Shown here piece by piece: positions 22,909 to 33,269 of a DNA stretch of 64,000 bases (positions within the stretch are counted from its first letter, which is position 1; each line of letters starts with the position of its first letter). A model generated the notes under the pieces. That model had not been told where the DNA came from. It searched no databases and saw nothing but the letters and a program-made list of their open reading frames with translations. A program made the translations under genes and the position numbers. The stretch comes from Lepisosteus oculatus (Eukaryota; Chordata; Actinopteri; Semionotiformes; Lepisosteidae): assembly GCF_040954835.1 (NCBI RefSeq), contig NC_090714.1, positions 3,522,501 through 3,586,500 on the forward strand. Reading direction: 5' to 3'.

Positions 22909-24275
22909 GCTTGAGCTCTAAAAACACCTGTGATCTGGTGTCTATGTCTTAATATTATTTTATCTTACCTCCACAAGAGACAGATCCAGCAAGAGCAGGC
23001 TTCCTAGGAGCAGCAGGGCAGACCAGACGTGTCTTGACAGACTCGGGTATCGACCCCATGAAGACATAAACCACAGAAATCACCATCACAGCAGCCAGGA
23101 GCAATATCACACACGAGACATTTTTAATGGGTTTTCAGAAAATCGAGCTGATCACAGTCTTCGGCTTGTCCTCTTTTTTTCTGTCCTGTTCCACTTAAAA
23201 CTAAAGGTTAACTTAAAGGTCATTATATTTACGGTACACATAGTGCCTCAGTATCACACTTACCAGACCAGTATTACTGGAACATACTGTAAGAGTTAGT
23301 TTCACTCGAGAGGATCAGGTGTTCAAGGCAACTGCTCAACAGGCAATAGTGAGTAGGCATCCCCCATGTTCACAAAACCAGCAGTCACAGTACATTTAGT
23401 AAATCCTAAATGTTATTTTTCAAATTAAAAAAAATATATAATTTTAGGCAGTCTTCAGTTTGAGTGGTTTAACCTACAAAACTGTACCCAAAGGATCACA
23501 ATGTTGGCCTACAAACATGTTCAAAAGTTACAAAACTATTAAAACTGGGTGTGCTATACCTCCTCTATCTCCTTGTCCTACTTTGTCGCACCATGAACAC
23601 AACAAAATCCTGAAACACACCTGCAGTTGAGAAATGAGAAACGTGTTTACTATAAATTTTTATCCAGGCTACGCCCTCAACATGGGAAAAATGGGCACTT
23701 GTTTGAAAAAAACAGTTAATAAAAACTGGATAAATATTTACTTAATTTTACCCCTTATGTCTAGCCATCCTGCCCTGTGGGAAACTGCTTCTCATTTATT
23801 TAATGTTCATTAGGAAATTAACAAGTTCATAATTTGCGGAAAACAGTTTTAATTAAAAACCGTACAGTTCTCCAGGTTAGTGCAATAGTACCGTACATTA
23901 GATTGCAGCAGAATTCCATTTTACAGTACACAGTTTGTTTCATACAGTAAATACTATAGGTCAGGCTTTCTAGATTTTGTACAATGCAAGGTTTTTCTAG
24001 AAGCAGATCTGCTGATGTCCAGCGTCCCTTTATACTAAAAAAATCACACTGGTGATCAAATGGATGGATATTCCCAGAGAGCCACATAAACATGCTCTCT
24101 GGGAACTTTTTCAGCTGCACTGTCCTGTTGGATATCGTATTGGACACTGTTTCTTAGTGACAGTTTAGTTCCGGTACAAATGGCAATGAAAGCAATAGCA
24201 AGTTAAATAACTGAGAAACTGTGCAGAAAATCAACAATCTGTAACTCAATAAGGGCTGGAATCGTCTTTTTAGAG
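22909..24275 (-). pseudogene. decayed duplicate of CYP2K exon 1 and its upstream region
   Basis: The minus strand at about 22,970-23,110 matches exon 1 of the P450 at 33,072-33,269: it preserves VISVVYVFMGSIPESVKT, then has a 5-bp deletion in the proline-rich hinge (frameshift) and a 15-bp deletion, and lacks a start codon. The GTAAGA donor region is still recognisable. Homology to the intact gene continues past the exon on both sides; 23,830-24,270 matches 34,560-35,025. Exons 2-9 of this copy are not found to its left. Confidence 0.8.
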
Positions 24276-24636
24276 AACAGCACCAGCCTCTCAAACTCAA
24301 CCAGAACTCAGGGGGAGGGTTCTATCCCCTCGGTATAATAAAACAAGACCAGCAACAAGAGGAGAGGCTCATCTTTCAGCAGACTGAGTGGATCAGCCCT
24401 TCACAGGCACGACGAGACAAGATAGAGGGATTCCGCGAGGAGCATGCACTCATGAGTTTTTTAGAATGATGCATTTTTGCATAATAAGGCAATAAGACAA
24501 TGTGTACAAATTGAATCAAATACTATAAAATATGTAACAGTCATTAACACTCAAACAGATCTAGATCACGAGGATGGTACATTTTACAGAGGCTTGTCAG
24601 ATGAATTTGCTCTAATCGTAGACTATCTCATGTTGA

Positions 24637-24642
24637 TTTATT
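24637..24642 (-). terminator. probable polyadenylation signal of cyp2k
   Basis: AATAAA on the minus strand about 120 bp beyond the P450 stop codon. Confidence 0.5.
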
Positions 24643-24723
24643 TTTGTAAATTAAGGGATGGGTTAGTAGTAGTTTCTTAACTAGGCTCAGAAGCCTTTTT
24701 TTGTGTGAGCTTAACTAGAATAT

Positions 24724-24793
24724 CTGGTGCCCTAACCCGGTCTCAGAGCACACAGCTGGTGCCCTACTCCCGTCTCACAGCACACAGCTGGTG
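24724..24793 (-). repeat. 32-bp tandem repeat spanning the cyp2k stop codon
   Basis: CTGGTG(C/A) blocks begin at 24,724, 24,756 and 24,788 with a 32-bp step; two full units are closely similar. The stop codon lies in the unit nearer the gene. Confidence 0.75.
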
Positions 24794-24951
24794 AGGCTGT
24801 GGGTTCATAGTGATGCCCAAAACAGGAGTGAGGTCCAGTTCAGACTCCTGCACTCCTGGAGGGGGAGAGAAGGTGAACTTCTGCAACAGCGAGGTGAAGA
24901 ACAGGAACAGCTCCATCCTGGCCAGGCTCTCTCCGAGACAAGCCCTGCGTC
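24764..24951 (-). CDS. cyp2k-like: cyp2k exon 9 (heme cysteine, stop)
   Basis: Acceptor ctgtcccag, stop TAG at 24,764-24,766. It holds [18 protein letters not shown], with the heme-ligand Cys, and ends HQLCAVRRE. Confidence 0.93.
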
Positions 24952-27900
24952 CTGGGACAGCAAAAACCACAGGTTAGCCCTCCTCCTCATGGTCTGTGAG
25001 TGTCTGTGCTGAATCCCGCACTGCAGAACTGGGTGTCAATGTGTTTAGGCTGTATTGCCCACTCATCACGCTACTTGAGAAATGATGAAGTGACCCAAGT
25101 TTCTTATTTAAATGTTCAGACTGTGTTATTATCTCTGTTCTATCCAGGGTCATTCATATTAGTGATGCAACATGAGATATAAATACTTTTTACAAATGAG
25201 CTGCACACCGCAGTCCTGTACCTGCAGAAAAAGCCATGAAGGCGTCCTTCTTCACAAACTGGCCCTCAGGGTCCAGGAAGTGAGCAGGGTTGAACTGATG
25301 AGGCGTCTCCCACTGGGTCTCATCCTGGAGCACTGTGGTCAGCAGAGGAAAGACAGGGGTCCCCTGAAGTGAGCCAATGACAAGCAGAACTTAGAGCCTC
25401 ATTCATTCATAACACATTTAAACTAAGAATAATTTTCAATAAGATCTTGTCAGTTTACATCCTTTCCTAGAAATCTGGCAATTTCAAGTTCTAAAATCAT
25501 ACAGGAAAACACTCTTTTGTATTCTTCCCAGATCCTTTATTCTGATTATCCTGGAGTCTGAACCATCTGGCCCAACACACACCTGATCAGCAGTATGAGA
25601 CGTCTACATGCCTTTTTGATGAAGTAGCCCTGGAAGTGAACATCTGCCGCTGTCATGTGAGGAAGGTTCAGTGGAACGATATTTGCCAGGCGCTGGATTT
25701 CATGTATCACAGCATCGGTGTAGGGCATGCTTCTCCGATGTTCAGCCCTCGGCTGCTTTGTGCCGACAACCTTCTCAATTTCCTCCTGAACCTTTTCTGT
25801 TTGCAAAACAAAAGAAACATTGAAACCTGAACCATACAGCACAGGGTTAACTATATGGAAGTACATTTAAACCCAAGCACAGGAAGCGGTTCTTTACCCA
25901 AAGGGCAGTGGGAGTCTGGAACAAGACAACCAGTCATGTGCTTGAAGCCGATACTCTAGGTTTCTTAAGAAAACAGATGGCCTTACTTGTGTTCTGTATG
26001 TGGAAATGTACAGAGAGGTTGCAGGGACATCTTGTCCTGTTCACCACCATAATGAACACCCTGTGGTCTGGGAAAGAAAGGACTGAGGCTCTACAGCCGT
26101 CTTCAGTCACTGGCTAGTAATTTATTCCATTAAGTCATGGAGACCTAAAATATAATCAAAACTCTTGCTGGTCATGATTAGGGCTGGAGAAGCAATTCTA
26201 CACTCTGTGTGGATGGTCTATTAAATCGAACATTTAGAATGTTTTGTAAGATATTTGCGCTGAGGGACAAATGATCCATTTTGCTTGAGAAAGAGAAATG
26301 GTGTGTGATGAGTCATTTCTATTTACAGAACAGGCCGAGTTGGACGGGTTTTCACCAGGTGCTCTGATGTCCTTTCACCATCCAAAGACAAGAGATCAGG
26401 TCTGATTAGAAACACTGTTGGCCAGTTTTGGGGGTGGGAAGGGTTTGATCCTGAACCTCATTATTTTTCTGCAGTATTATCCAATGGTCTGAAGGCTTGA
26501 TATAAATTAACATGCCCTCCATTAGTTGTTATGCAATATGTGCACATCTAAAACTGTACCACAGGGGTTTTCCCTGGTAATTCAGAGTGTTGAGAGAGTC
26601 AGCAGGGGGGGCTCTTACTTTGGATGTGGGGATATGAAGCCATCAGCAGCAGCCCCCAGCGGAGTGTGGTGGCTGTTGTGTCAGTCCCAGCAGCAAACAG
26701 GTTTGAAACCGTTTGTGTCAGATTATCCTCATGGAAATGGGAGTCTCTCTGTCCTGAAACCTGAATACATTTTTTAAAAGGAAAGATGTTGAGCAGCTGA
26801 CAATTTGTCCTTTAAATATGTTATCAATCACACAGATTCCAGTGCCAAGAAAGAGCGGGAGCAGTAAAGTCTGAATTTTCACCGTGAACTGTAAAAATTT
26901 CTCATGACAATTATGTGACGGAAGTCCAAGCCGTACCAAACACATAATTTTATTATTTATTAAACACTATTGGCAGGAGACAAATCCCAGTTTTGTTTGT
27001 ATTTGAAAACCGGCATTTCAGAGTGTCTGTTAATGCAGCCTGGCCAGTGCCCACTTCTTCCCTCTTCTTTGGGAGAAATCGCCCAGTTTGCTCACCAGTC
27101 AGTGTGAAGACTCACCTCCTGCTGCTTGATCAAGAACGCATCCACAATTCCCCTCTTATCGTGCTCCTGTAAGGTCTGCTGCAGCTGCCCCACGAGTTGT
27201 TTTATACTGGCAATGTTCTCTGTAATGTTCATCAGAAGTTTCTTCCTAGCTTTCAGTAAACACCCAAGGAAGGGGAAGATGTTGTAGAGCTACAGAGCAA
27301 AAGAAAATATTATGTTTCTAAAATATATCCCCACCAGAGCACTTCATAATTGTGCAGGTCTTATTTACTTCAAAAGCTTTTCTTTTCCAGATCACAACAC
27401 AAGCTGATGTTCTTTTGTTTTCACCAAAATGTTTCTAGATTTAGTCAGGGTGCCAGAGTGGCTCTCCCTACTCTCCCTATGAATAATACTGTTTAAAGAC
27501 CACCAGTAGCCCGGACCCTGGTTTACTGTCTCATCTGAAGGCTGAAACTCCTACAGCACAGTGTCTCCGGTCACCTGGAGATGATACTGAAGCCCTCAGC
27601 TCAATTAACTACCTGCAATCAAACAGGCTCGATGGTCTGAATGTACATGGAGAGCAGGGTGGGCCCAATCCCTGGATGGGACACCAATCCACTGCAGGGT
27701 CCACACAGGGGAAAATAGGGACACTTGTAGAGACACTTGCTAACATACAGTACAATTATTAGGAAGCCATGACTGGTGAAGGCCAGCAGGGGGAACTTGG
27801 CCAAGACACTGGGGTAATACTACTCTTTTAAAGATATGCCCTGGAATTTTTCATGACCACGGAGAGTCAGGACCTCGGTTTTATGTCTCATCCAAAGGAC

Positions 27901-30900
27901 AATATCTTTTTAACAGTGTAGTGTCCCCGTCACTCTACTGGGGCATTAGGACCCACACAAACCGTGGGGGTGAGCGCTCCCCACTGGCCCCACTAACAGC
28001 TCTTCCAGCTGCAACCTCAGCTTTCCAGGACGTCTCCCATACAGGTACTGGGCAGGCTCACACATGCTGAGCTTCAGTGGGGCTGCCAGCTGGGAGTTGC
28101 AGGGTGATGGACAGTAGCTGCTGGATTATGTATTTGGAAGTGATTGAGAAGAAATGGATCCTACTCAAATCTCACACAACCGCAGATGCAGATCACACAG
28201 TATGTCCCCCTGTCTAGAATCAAACCACAGCTTCAGGAGCTGTGAGGCAGCAGCACTGCCTAATGTGCCTCCAGGTCAATCAGACAAGAACACTGGTTTG
28301 GAACTTCTCTGTGAGAAGTCCAATTCACATACATTTTTAATGTTCTGGTTTTCTATTAAATACAGTATGTTTATTTCTAATAGGATTTGATTACATTGTT
28401 ACAAAATCCTAATATTAGAGATTCAGCTTTAAAAACACGTTAATCATATTGTCCATGACTCCTCGAACTGTGAATACAGAAAGTGAAAAAAAAAAACTAG
28501 ACACATTTTACGTACATTTTGGATTATACTGAAACTGAAATTTGCTTTCCTGTATTTGTAGTGGTTTTTTAAGAACATCAAAAAGTTTCTCTTGATCTTA
28601 TTTTCAATATTTTAAATATTTAATTTTAAATATTTAAAATATTACCTGGATAGCAGGAGATCCACTGAATTTGATATTCTGAGTAAATCTATTCACCATA
28701 GCCTGGAAGACAGGATCGGCATAATCAAACCTGTCTCCATACACTATGGAGGATATAATGTTGGAAACAGCACAGTTTACAGGTTCCTTGGTGTCAAATG
28801 GTTTTCCTGCCAAAGGAAAGAATACAGCATCAGTCTGGAATACCTGCTGCAGTTGTGACTCTCTAGTTTGTCAAGTTAGTCTGAAAGTTTGTAATGAAAC
28901 CATGAAAATATGCATTGGGGGGAAAAAACATGATATAGTCCCATGCCTCAGCAACAGTGAAGAAAAGAGAGTTTGTAAAAGGTAACAAAGAAAAGAAACC
29001 TCTGGAAAACAGCCTTATAAATAAATTTCAATTTATTTCTCCTGTTCCTTCAGATCATGATATATCCTGTCCAGTTCAATGCTGAATTTAAGGTCCTTCA
29101 TTTGGCATGTACTGTAAATCTGTATCATGGTCTTTCTCCCCTACAGCTGAAAGATTTGCCTGTGTCACCTGTATCAAGCCACCCAGATACAAAACAGACT
29201 ATTTGAAGACACTCCCATAGGTCACTGGCACCTGGACACCATCTGTCCTCAGATTATCCATTGACATAATATCATTTCGACCAGTTGAATTACATTTCAA
29301 AAGAAACGATGCTTTTGTATCTTGAAAACCGACAAAGACCCCTGTGAAAATGAATGCCTAATCCTTCTACCTCCATGTGCTTCAAACACTTCAATGAGGT
29401 ACTGGATTTCCTCGATGATCTTTTCCTCACTCCCTTTCCTTCCCATTCCAAAGTCCCGCAGATTAGACAGAGCAAACCTCCTCATCTCCTTCCACGAGTC
29501 CCCGTTTGCAAAAATGATACCTGCATTCGAGCCAAACACAAATGAGAGATAAATCACACACACTTAATATTGTCTCTACAGTGGACGTACTGCTCAAGGA
29601 GCAGCTGAAAGAGGGAGTTAAAGAGCAGCAGGTACTGTACCAGCTTGAGGCTAAAACTTGTATTTGTGGCACAATGAAGCTTCTCTACATTTTCTGTATA
29701 ATGAAAAAGTGCTATATAAGTGTAAGGTATTATAATAATAATAAGTGCAGTAAACTTGAATGTGTATTTAAGTTATAAACAAGTCTTCTTGTACATTAGC
29801 AGAAACATTTTGATCCAAACACAAATTGAAACAGTCAGACTGATGAAAAGATCTACAAATGAGTAATAACTCACAACGTGGAATAGTCTCGACAATGGAC
29901 ATACCACTGAAGAGATAAGGGTGTCTCCTGGGAAGTGAGATAACAACATTTTTTGTATTATCATTTTTGTATTTTTGCAAACTATGCAGTCTAGTGGCTT
30001 GAACCCACATATATAAATATGCTGCCTGTCTTTGGTCTTTGGTTTGGTTAGTAAGCTGGCTGTGTGCCCAGAACATATGGAAAGAACTGACTGTTGTCTA
30101 GTCTGCAACTAATTGATAACAATCTTGGCATGTGTTGCTGTCTTATCATTTGCTCAAAATGTGACGTAGTAACTTGTTTGTTTAAAGGTATAAAAGACCA
30201 TCTTTAGTTACTTATTTCTGAGTCCAGTGGTTGCACGCCATTCTCCCATATATATATAAAACACTACTCAAAAAGCAGCTGAAAGAAGGAGTTAAACCCA
30301 GCACAAAGTACCACCTAAACTTGAAATAATGCTGATTAAAGCTCTGAATGGAGCAAGTAAAGCCTGTTTTGGGGGCACAATGAAAATACTCTAGATGTTC
30401 TTTATCATAAAGTGCAGTAAGCCTGAACGTGTGTTTAGGTTAGAAAGATCCTGTGCTTCAGCAGAAACATTTTTACCGTGTCCTTTACTGATATCATGAA
30501 ATATCGGTGTGATGAGTCTGCTCCCAAACTCCTCAGGGTAGTCAACAAGCGCCTCCTTCACTGTCTTGTAACCAGCCAGGACCACTACTCTCATGGGGCC
30601 GAGGTGCACAGTGAAGACACTGCCATATGTCTTAGACAACTGGGGCACAGAGAGAGAGAAAGAATTGCACAGCAACATTCAGCAGTTTAACTATGACCAA
30701 AAATGTGTAATATGATAATAGGGGAAATCATTTCAATTAAGAAAGACAATCAATAGCCTTTTTTCTTCTTCATTTCACATGGTAAGTAGGACAGGTCTAC
30801 ACAGACGCTCAATCCTCTAAAACACAGACAGTAAATCGTTACACTTTCAAAGTACAGAAGGTCTCTTCTCCAACTAACGCTGAATGTCGATGAGATATTC

Positions 30901-33269
30901 AGCATGGGGGTAAATTCCAGAGCTGAGCTTTACTTTCTCATTTATTGGCAGGGTCAACGTTATATGATGTCATGGAATGGGGACGCAAAGATTGATTTTG
31001 AAGTCGATGCCCTAGTTTTCTTTAAAAAGAACCCACCTAGATGAGCTCCTTAAACGAAAAGCAGCTGACCACCAAACCACATATAACCAGGATCCCCCCA
31101 AAATGCAGGTGCAGGCAGAATTTAGGGATGATACTGGATTTGGGAAATAAAGACAAATGTCCCTTGCATTCACTACATTGTCCAACACTATTAAAAACTA
31201 ACAGAGAACGTGATCGGAGAAATAACAGGCACAAATCTAGGAAAACGTTGTTTTGTCTATTTTAGTCGTCATTGTTACTTCTGACAGGCTCAAAAAGTGT
31301 CTTGAGCAGAATGATCCAGGGCGTTATTGTTATTTTACCCCTTTACACACTGTAGACGTTTCAAAGGCTTCTGTGCGTGAGTAAAATATATTTAAAGCAG
31401 AAAGACTTTCTCTGGCCCACAGCTCACATCGTAACATAAAAAAATAATCCGTTCTTACTGTATGTGAAGGCGTCATTTATAGCGTCGGAAGAATGTGTTA
31501 AAGACGAGCGCATTATGGGTTAATTGCAGCCAACTTCAGATTTCGCACGCAGTTGCGCACTAAATTGCGGGCTAGTTAATGCGGTACAATCTGGATTTAA
31601 TCTCCACCTCTGAGCTCAGCTGCAACGAGAAACGTGCGGAATGAAGCTGGAGCCCAGCTGAACTTGTGCTCAGTGCGGCGCTGAGCGCTCAGCATCGCTG
31701 TTGTTCTGATTAGCACGAACTGCAGCTCTGAATCAGAACATTTCAACTCATAAATTTATAAATTCATATACAGGCCATGATCATTACTTTTTCTGTTTCC
31801 TGTTAGTATATAGGAGCAAACGAGAACAGCAGCTGCGGGTTTGAGTTTGAACATGTGTCGTATTATAGAAGCATTTATTTCCTGTGATAAACGATAAAGA
31901 TTCATAGGGAGATCCTTTAGACGAATAAGCGAACACATCGGTGTTTGGGTTTTATGTATACGTTACATTTGTGTCTGCAATAGTATAAATATAAATGTTA
32001 AGATATTTTAAGGGGTTACATTTGTTGCACTCCACCTAAGAGTTTCTTTTTTGTTCGTGGATGTTCTCAGTTAGAGACACCAAGTTACCTAAATTACAGG
32101 TATTTTGAACGATGACTGACAAAGGCATGTGCTACAGTTTCCTTACAGCGGCGTTAGCAAACCGTTACAAAAAGCACGAGTTAATGTTCCATAGCGTGAG
32201 CAATCTTTTTCACACTTTTGTTAATAAATCAGGCGTGTATTCTTGAACTTCAATACGAATAGGTGGGATGTGTCTGGAAAGCAATTTTAGTTATCACAAC
32301 AATCTTCAAAAGACGTATGTATAAATTCATAAGTGACGAATTTATATCCATGAAATGAAGATGTGGTTTTAATTAGCCCTCTACTTCAGCAACATATAGA
32401 CTGTTATTTTGGGCTCGTTGAGGTTGAGCGCAGATTTAACGCGGAGCTGCGGATTAATTTCTGCGGTGAGTTTCGTTGCTGTTGGGTTTAAGGCAGCCAG
32501 CGCATCAGTTTATCGCGCAGATGAGTGCCGACCACAGGTTGAACTCCAGTTATTAAGCTGCTTCCAGTCCGTTGCAATTGATGCCTATACGTGGTTTTTA
32601 AAAGTTTTCTCCGGTGCTGGTGTGGGGTTACTCGCCATCATAAAACTCAACTGGAAGATCGCTTTCGGTGTTATCAGAATTCCAATCAAACATACAGTCA
32701 AATCCGGCTTTGTTTTGTTGTTCGACAGGTTTCAAAATATGGTAAATATTTTCCTTTCTTAAACATAAAACCTGTTAGGGGCTTTCGTTAGCAGCAACCG
32801 TCCTCCGCAGACTCACTGTTACGAGATTACAAACTCCGATTACTTTTTAACGATTTACAAGTTAATCAGAAGCGAGTCAGTTTAATCATAAGGAACTAAA
32901 TTAGACGAGGTTGCAAAGCGCAATACTACGGGGAGTGTTTACACGTACGAGTAAATATGCATTCACCCCTGCTTTTACAATAGTATGATAAAAAAATATA
33001 TATGGGTGGTGCCTGAGCTCACTCAGCACCCACGGAACTGATCTCTATGCCTTAATATCATGAAATCTTACTTCCCAAAGAGACAGATCCAGCCTCTTCA
33101 GATCCATCGAGAGCAGGTTTCCTAGGAGCGGCAGGGCTGGGGGTCCCGGAGGTGTCTTGACAGACTCGGGTGTCGACCCCATGAAGATATAAACAACAGA
33201 AATCACTATCACCGCAGCCAGAGACAGCGCCACGGTGGAGAGCTGCAGAAAGTCTTCTAGGAAAAACAT
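24764..33269 (-). CDS. cyp2k-like: CYP2K-like cytochrome P450, complete nine-exon gene
   Basis: Nine exons join with unbroken phase to 500 residues: 33,072-33,269; 30,477-30,639; 29,371-29,520; 28,646-28,806; 27,116-27,289; 26,619-26,760; 25,612-25,796; 25,222-25,363; 24,764-24,951. Sizes follow the CYP2 pattern (163, 150, 161, 142, 142 bp). Landmarks: N-terminal membrane anchor (residues about 8-30), [12 protein letters not shown] hinge, I-helix AAGTDTT (305-311), EIQR of the K helix (362-365), and heme loop [11 protein letters not shown] with Cys443. Wording such as GYFIKKGT and [11 protein letters not shown] matches fish CYP2K. Such enzymes are ER-bound monooxygenases oxidising fatty acids and xenobiotics. 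Oddities: Ala435 where CYP2 proteins usually have Pro before the heme-loop Phe, a GC donor after exon 7, and a 32-bp tandem repeat over the stop. Confidence 0.9.
25222..25363 (-). CDS. cyp2k-like: cyp2k exon 8
   Basis: 142 bp, acceptor cacttcag, donor G|GTACAG. It encodes [15 protein letters not shown] to AFMAFSAG. Confidence 0.92.
25612..25796 (-). CDS. cyp2k-like: cyp2k exon 7 (K helix, GC donor)
   Basis: 185 bp, acceptor gcaaacag. It holds EIQR and ends GYFIKK. The only in-phase donor is AAG|GCATGT, a GC donor differing by one base from a consensus GTATGT site. Confidence 0.87.
25880..25985 (+). mobile_element. CR1-like LINE 3' end fragment
   Basis: TGGGAGTCTGGAACAAGACA...GTGCTTGAAGCCGATACTCT is a recurring phrase, with related copies at 54.2, 58.4, 44.6 and 36.2 kb in this window. 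Confidence 0.5.
26619..26760 (-). CDS. cyp2k-like: cyp2k exon 6 (I helix)
   Basis: 142 bp. The acceptor at attcag|gtttcag gives the family length and correct phase; the next AG seven bases in would break the frame. It encodes the oxygen-binding motif AAGTDTT. Confidence 0.9.
27116..27289 (-). CDS. cyp2k-like: cyp2k exon 5
   Basis: 174 bp, one codon shorter than the usual 177; acceptor gctctgtag, donor GTGAGT. It encodes [18 protein letters not shown] through AFLIKQQE. Confidence 0.9.
27480..28118 (-). mobile_element. 5S-derived SINE, minus orientation, with a more diverged copy beside it
   Basis: 27,822-28,118 contains, on the minus strand, the 5S-like head (CCCTGCAACTCCC... then CTGAAGCTCAGCATG... 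TACCTGTATGGGAGACGTCC) and the GGGGCCAGTGGGGAGCGCTC body. A second, older stretch at 27,480-27,600 shows parts of the same body. Both sit in cyp2k intron 4. Confidence 0.6.
28646..28806 (-). CDS. cyp2k-like: cyp2k exon 4
   Basis: 161 bp, acceptor tttggcag, donor GTAATA. It encodes [16 protein letters not shown] and [14 protein letters not shown]. Confidence 0.92.
29371..29520 (-). CDS. cyp2k-like: cyp2k exon 3
   Basis: 150 bp, acceptor aatgcag, donor GTAGAA. It encodes [18 protein letters not shown], the conserved C-helix W-x3-R motif, and [10 protein letters not shown]. Confidence 0.92.
30477..30639 (-). CDS. cyp2k-like: cyp2k exon 2
   Basis: 163 bp, acceptor ccccag, donor G|GTAAAA. It encodes [19 protein letters not shown] through ISKGHG. 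Confidence 0.92.
30640..33071 (-). other. cyp2k intron 1
   Basis: A 2.4-kb intron. It holds GC-richer patches at 31,480-31,740 and 32,400-32,560 and a perfect 10-bp inverted repeat at 31,702-31,740. No further exon is supported. Confidence 0.6.
31702..31740. repeat. perfect 10-bp inverted repeat in cyp2k intron 1
   Basis: TGTTCTGATT at 31,702-31,711 and AATCAGAACA at 31,731-31,740, 19-bp spacer. Confidence 0.6.

Noticed and set aside
29768-30108. Minus-strand frames of 102-111 codons between P450 exons 2 and 3
   Set aside because: Intronic; they do not fit the CYP2 exon pattern, which is complete without them.
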